Below are positions 63,105 to 64,000 of a stretch of 64,000 nt of DNA, piece by piece; position 1 is the stretch's first letter, and every line of letters begins with the position of its first letter. The DNA is from Trema orientale (Eukaryota; Streptophyta; Magnoliopsida; Rosales; Cannabaceae): positions 1,162,368 to 1,226,367 of the forward strand of contig JXTC01000041.1 of assembly GCA_002914845.1 (NCBI GenBank). The letters are read 5' to 3'. The position numbers and the translations under genes were made by a program. A model generated the notes under the pieces. It was not told the origin of the DNA and searched no databases. It worked only from the letters and a program-made list of their open reading frames with translations.

Positions 63105-63709
63105 ATATAATTATTACATAAGATAATTATGTGCAAGGATAATGGATTTATTGCTTTTTTCTTTCCTCTTTTTTTTTTAAGATAAAAAAAGAGATTAAAT
63201 ATTAAATAAACTATTTGCTACAATATGAGCAAAATAATTACAAAACAAAATGTCAACAACAACAAAAGGACTAATCTTAGCATATGTATGAATAAAAAAT
63301 AAAGATAAAGTGAAAATAGACATCACTACTGTCTCTTAGTAAAGAGTTAGTATAATTAGTTGTATTATCAGACATATTATTATAGAAGTTCTAATATCCA
63401 CATATTATTATTTCTGCTTAGTAACACTTTAATTTTTTAACAGAAAATAAAAGTTCTTTTAAAAAAAATTAAAGCAAAAAAGATTTTGGTAACTATATTT
63501 TAACTTTTTTCCCCTAAAAATAGAAAATAAAAGCATGTTTCGTAAACATTTTTTTTATTTTTAAAAATGAAGATAAGAAAGTAATGTGATAAGGCTCCAT
63601 TACAAAGATGATTTGCTACTTTTAAAAACATCATACATAAATAGAGAGAGATTAGAGAAAAAGAGAGATGAAAGAGAATATCTAGACAAAGTGAGATGAT
63701 AAAGAAAAA
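63105..63709. other. Intergenic, no gene recognised
   Basis: AT-rich spacer between two MITE copies, with GAGAGA-rich patches near 63642-63670. Nothing else is recognised. Confidence 0.4.
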
Positions 63710-64000
63710 GGGTCTACTGTAAAAAAATACTTTGAGGTTTGAGTGTTCTGCAATTTAAACCCTGAAGTTTGGACTCTGCAAAATAATACCCTGAGATTAA
63801 GAATTTCTGAAAATTAATACTCTGAGTTGACTCTTTGAATAATTTTAACTAAAAAAAGACAATAATATCCTCAAAATTAAGGGGAATAATATGGACTAAT
63901 ATAGTTTTAATAGAGAATATTATTTTTTTTATTACTAAAATTGGTCAAAAAGTCACACTATGGTATCAATTTTCAGAAATTCTTAATCTCGGGATATTAT
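63710..64000. mobile_element. MITE, GGTGAACTGT family, copy 3 (cut by window end)
   Basis: It begins GGGTCTACTGTAAAAAAATA and follows copies 1 and 2 through TTTGAGTGTTCTGCAATTTA and GCAAAATAATACCCTGAGAT. The right end lies outside the window. Confidence 0.7.

Overview
The window is a gene-poor, AT-rich stretch of a plant nuclear genome, almost certainly a eudicot. Every recognisable gene belongs to a plant family, most have short GT-AG introns, and the long intergenic spaces are filled with plant-type transposon remnants and microsatellites. The sequence does not identify the species. I see no bacterial or viral genes, no CRISPR array and no rRNA or tRNA gene.

Layout. 0-7 kb: the 3' end of a probable Copia-like retrotransposon with its LTR, a broken RNase H-like retroelement fragment, a perfect 172-bp tandem duplication and otherwise featureless DNA. 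8.1-10.3 kb (+): an INDETERMINATE DOMAIN (IDD) zinc-finger transcription factor, three exons. 10.3-24.2 kb: a long repeat-rich interval with a CACTA-like element, an hAT element with intact 8-bp target duplication, a tandemly duplicated Helitron and several MITEs. 24.2-29.2 kb (+): an FTSH4-type mitochondrial i-AAA protease, seven exons. 29.2-32.7 kb: a cluster of MITEs and hAT-like elements. 32.7-35.6 kb (+): an alpha/beta hydrolase, seven exons. 37.1-39.2 kb (-): SQD1, UDP-sulfoquinovose synthase, two coding exons, convergent with the hydrolase. 39.9-48.3 kb: intergenic, with a probable 1.8-kb solo LTR and two MITEs. 48.4-49.7 kb (+): an intronless sphingolipid delta-8 desaturase. 51.2-53.5 kb (-): an LRR-III receptor-like kinase with degenerate catalytic motifs. 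54.6-56.9 kb: a MITE and two poly(A)-ended retroposons. 59.5-60.2 kb (-): an NHL13-like LEA-2 protein gene broken by what looks like an assembly error at the only N (60086). 60.2-64 kb: intergenic, with further MITE copies.

The coding exons of five multi-exon genes (IDD 512 aa, FTSH4 715 aa, hydrolase 289 aa, SQD1 474 aa, RLK 645 aa) join in frame at canonical GT-AG sites. The genes are not a functional cluster. Two act in membrane lipid synthesis (SQD1 in plastid sulfolipid, SLD in ER sphingolipid), FTSH4 acts in mitochondrial protein quality control, and the RLK and NHL proteins are plasma-membrane or signalling types.

The most notable material is in the mobile elements. Five copies of a nearly palindromic element of about 172 bp are each flanked by a different, perfect 9-bp target duplication, which marks them as Mutator-type MITEs. 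Other elements also have legible insertion scars: hAT with CTTTGAGG, a retroposon with a 17-bp duplication, and a Helitron with A/T flanks. I found no convincing new gene system.
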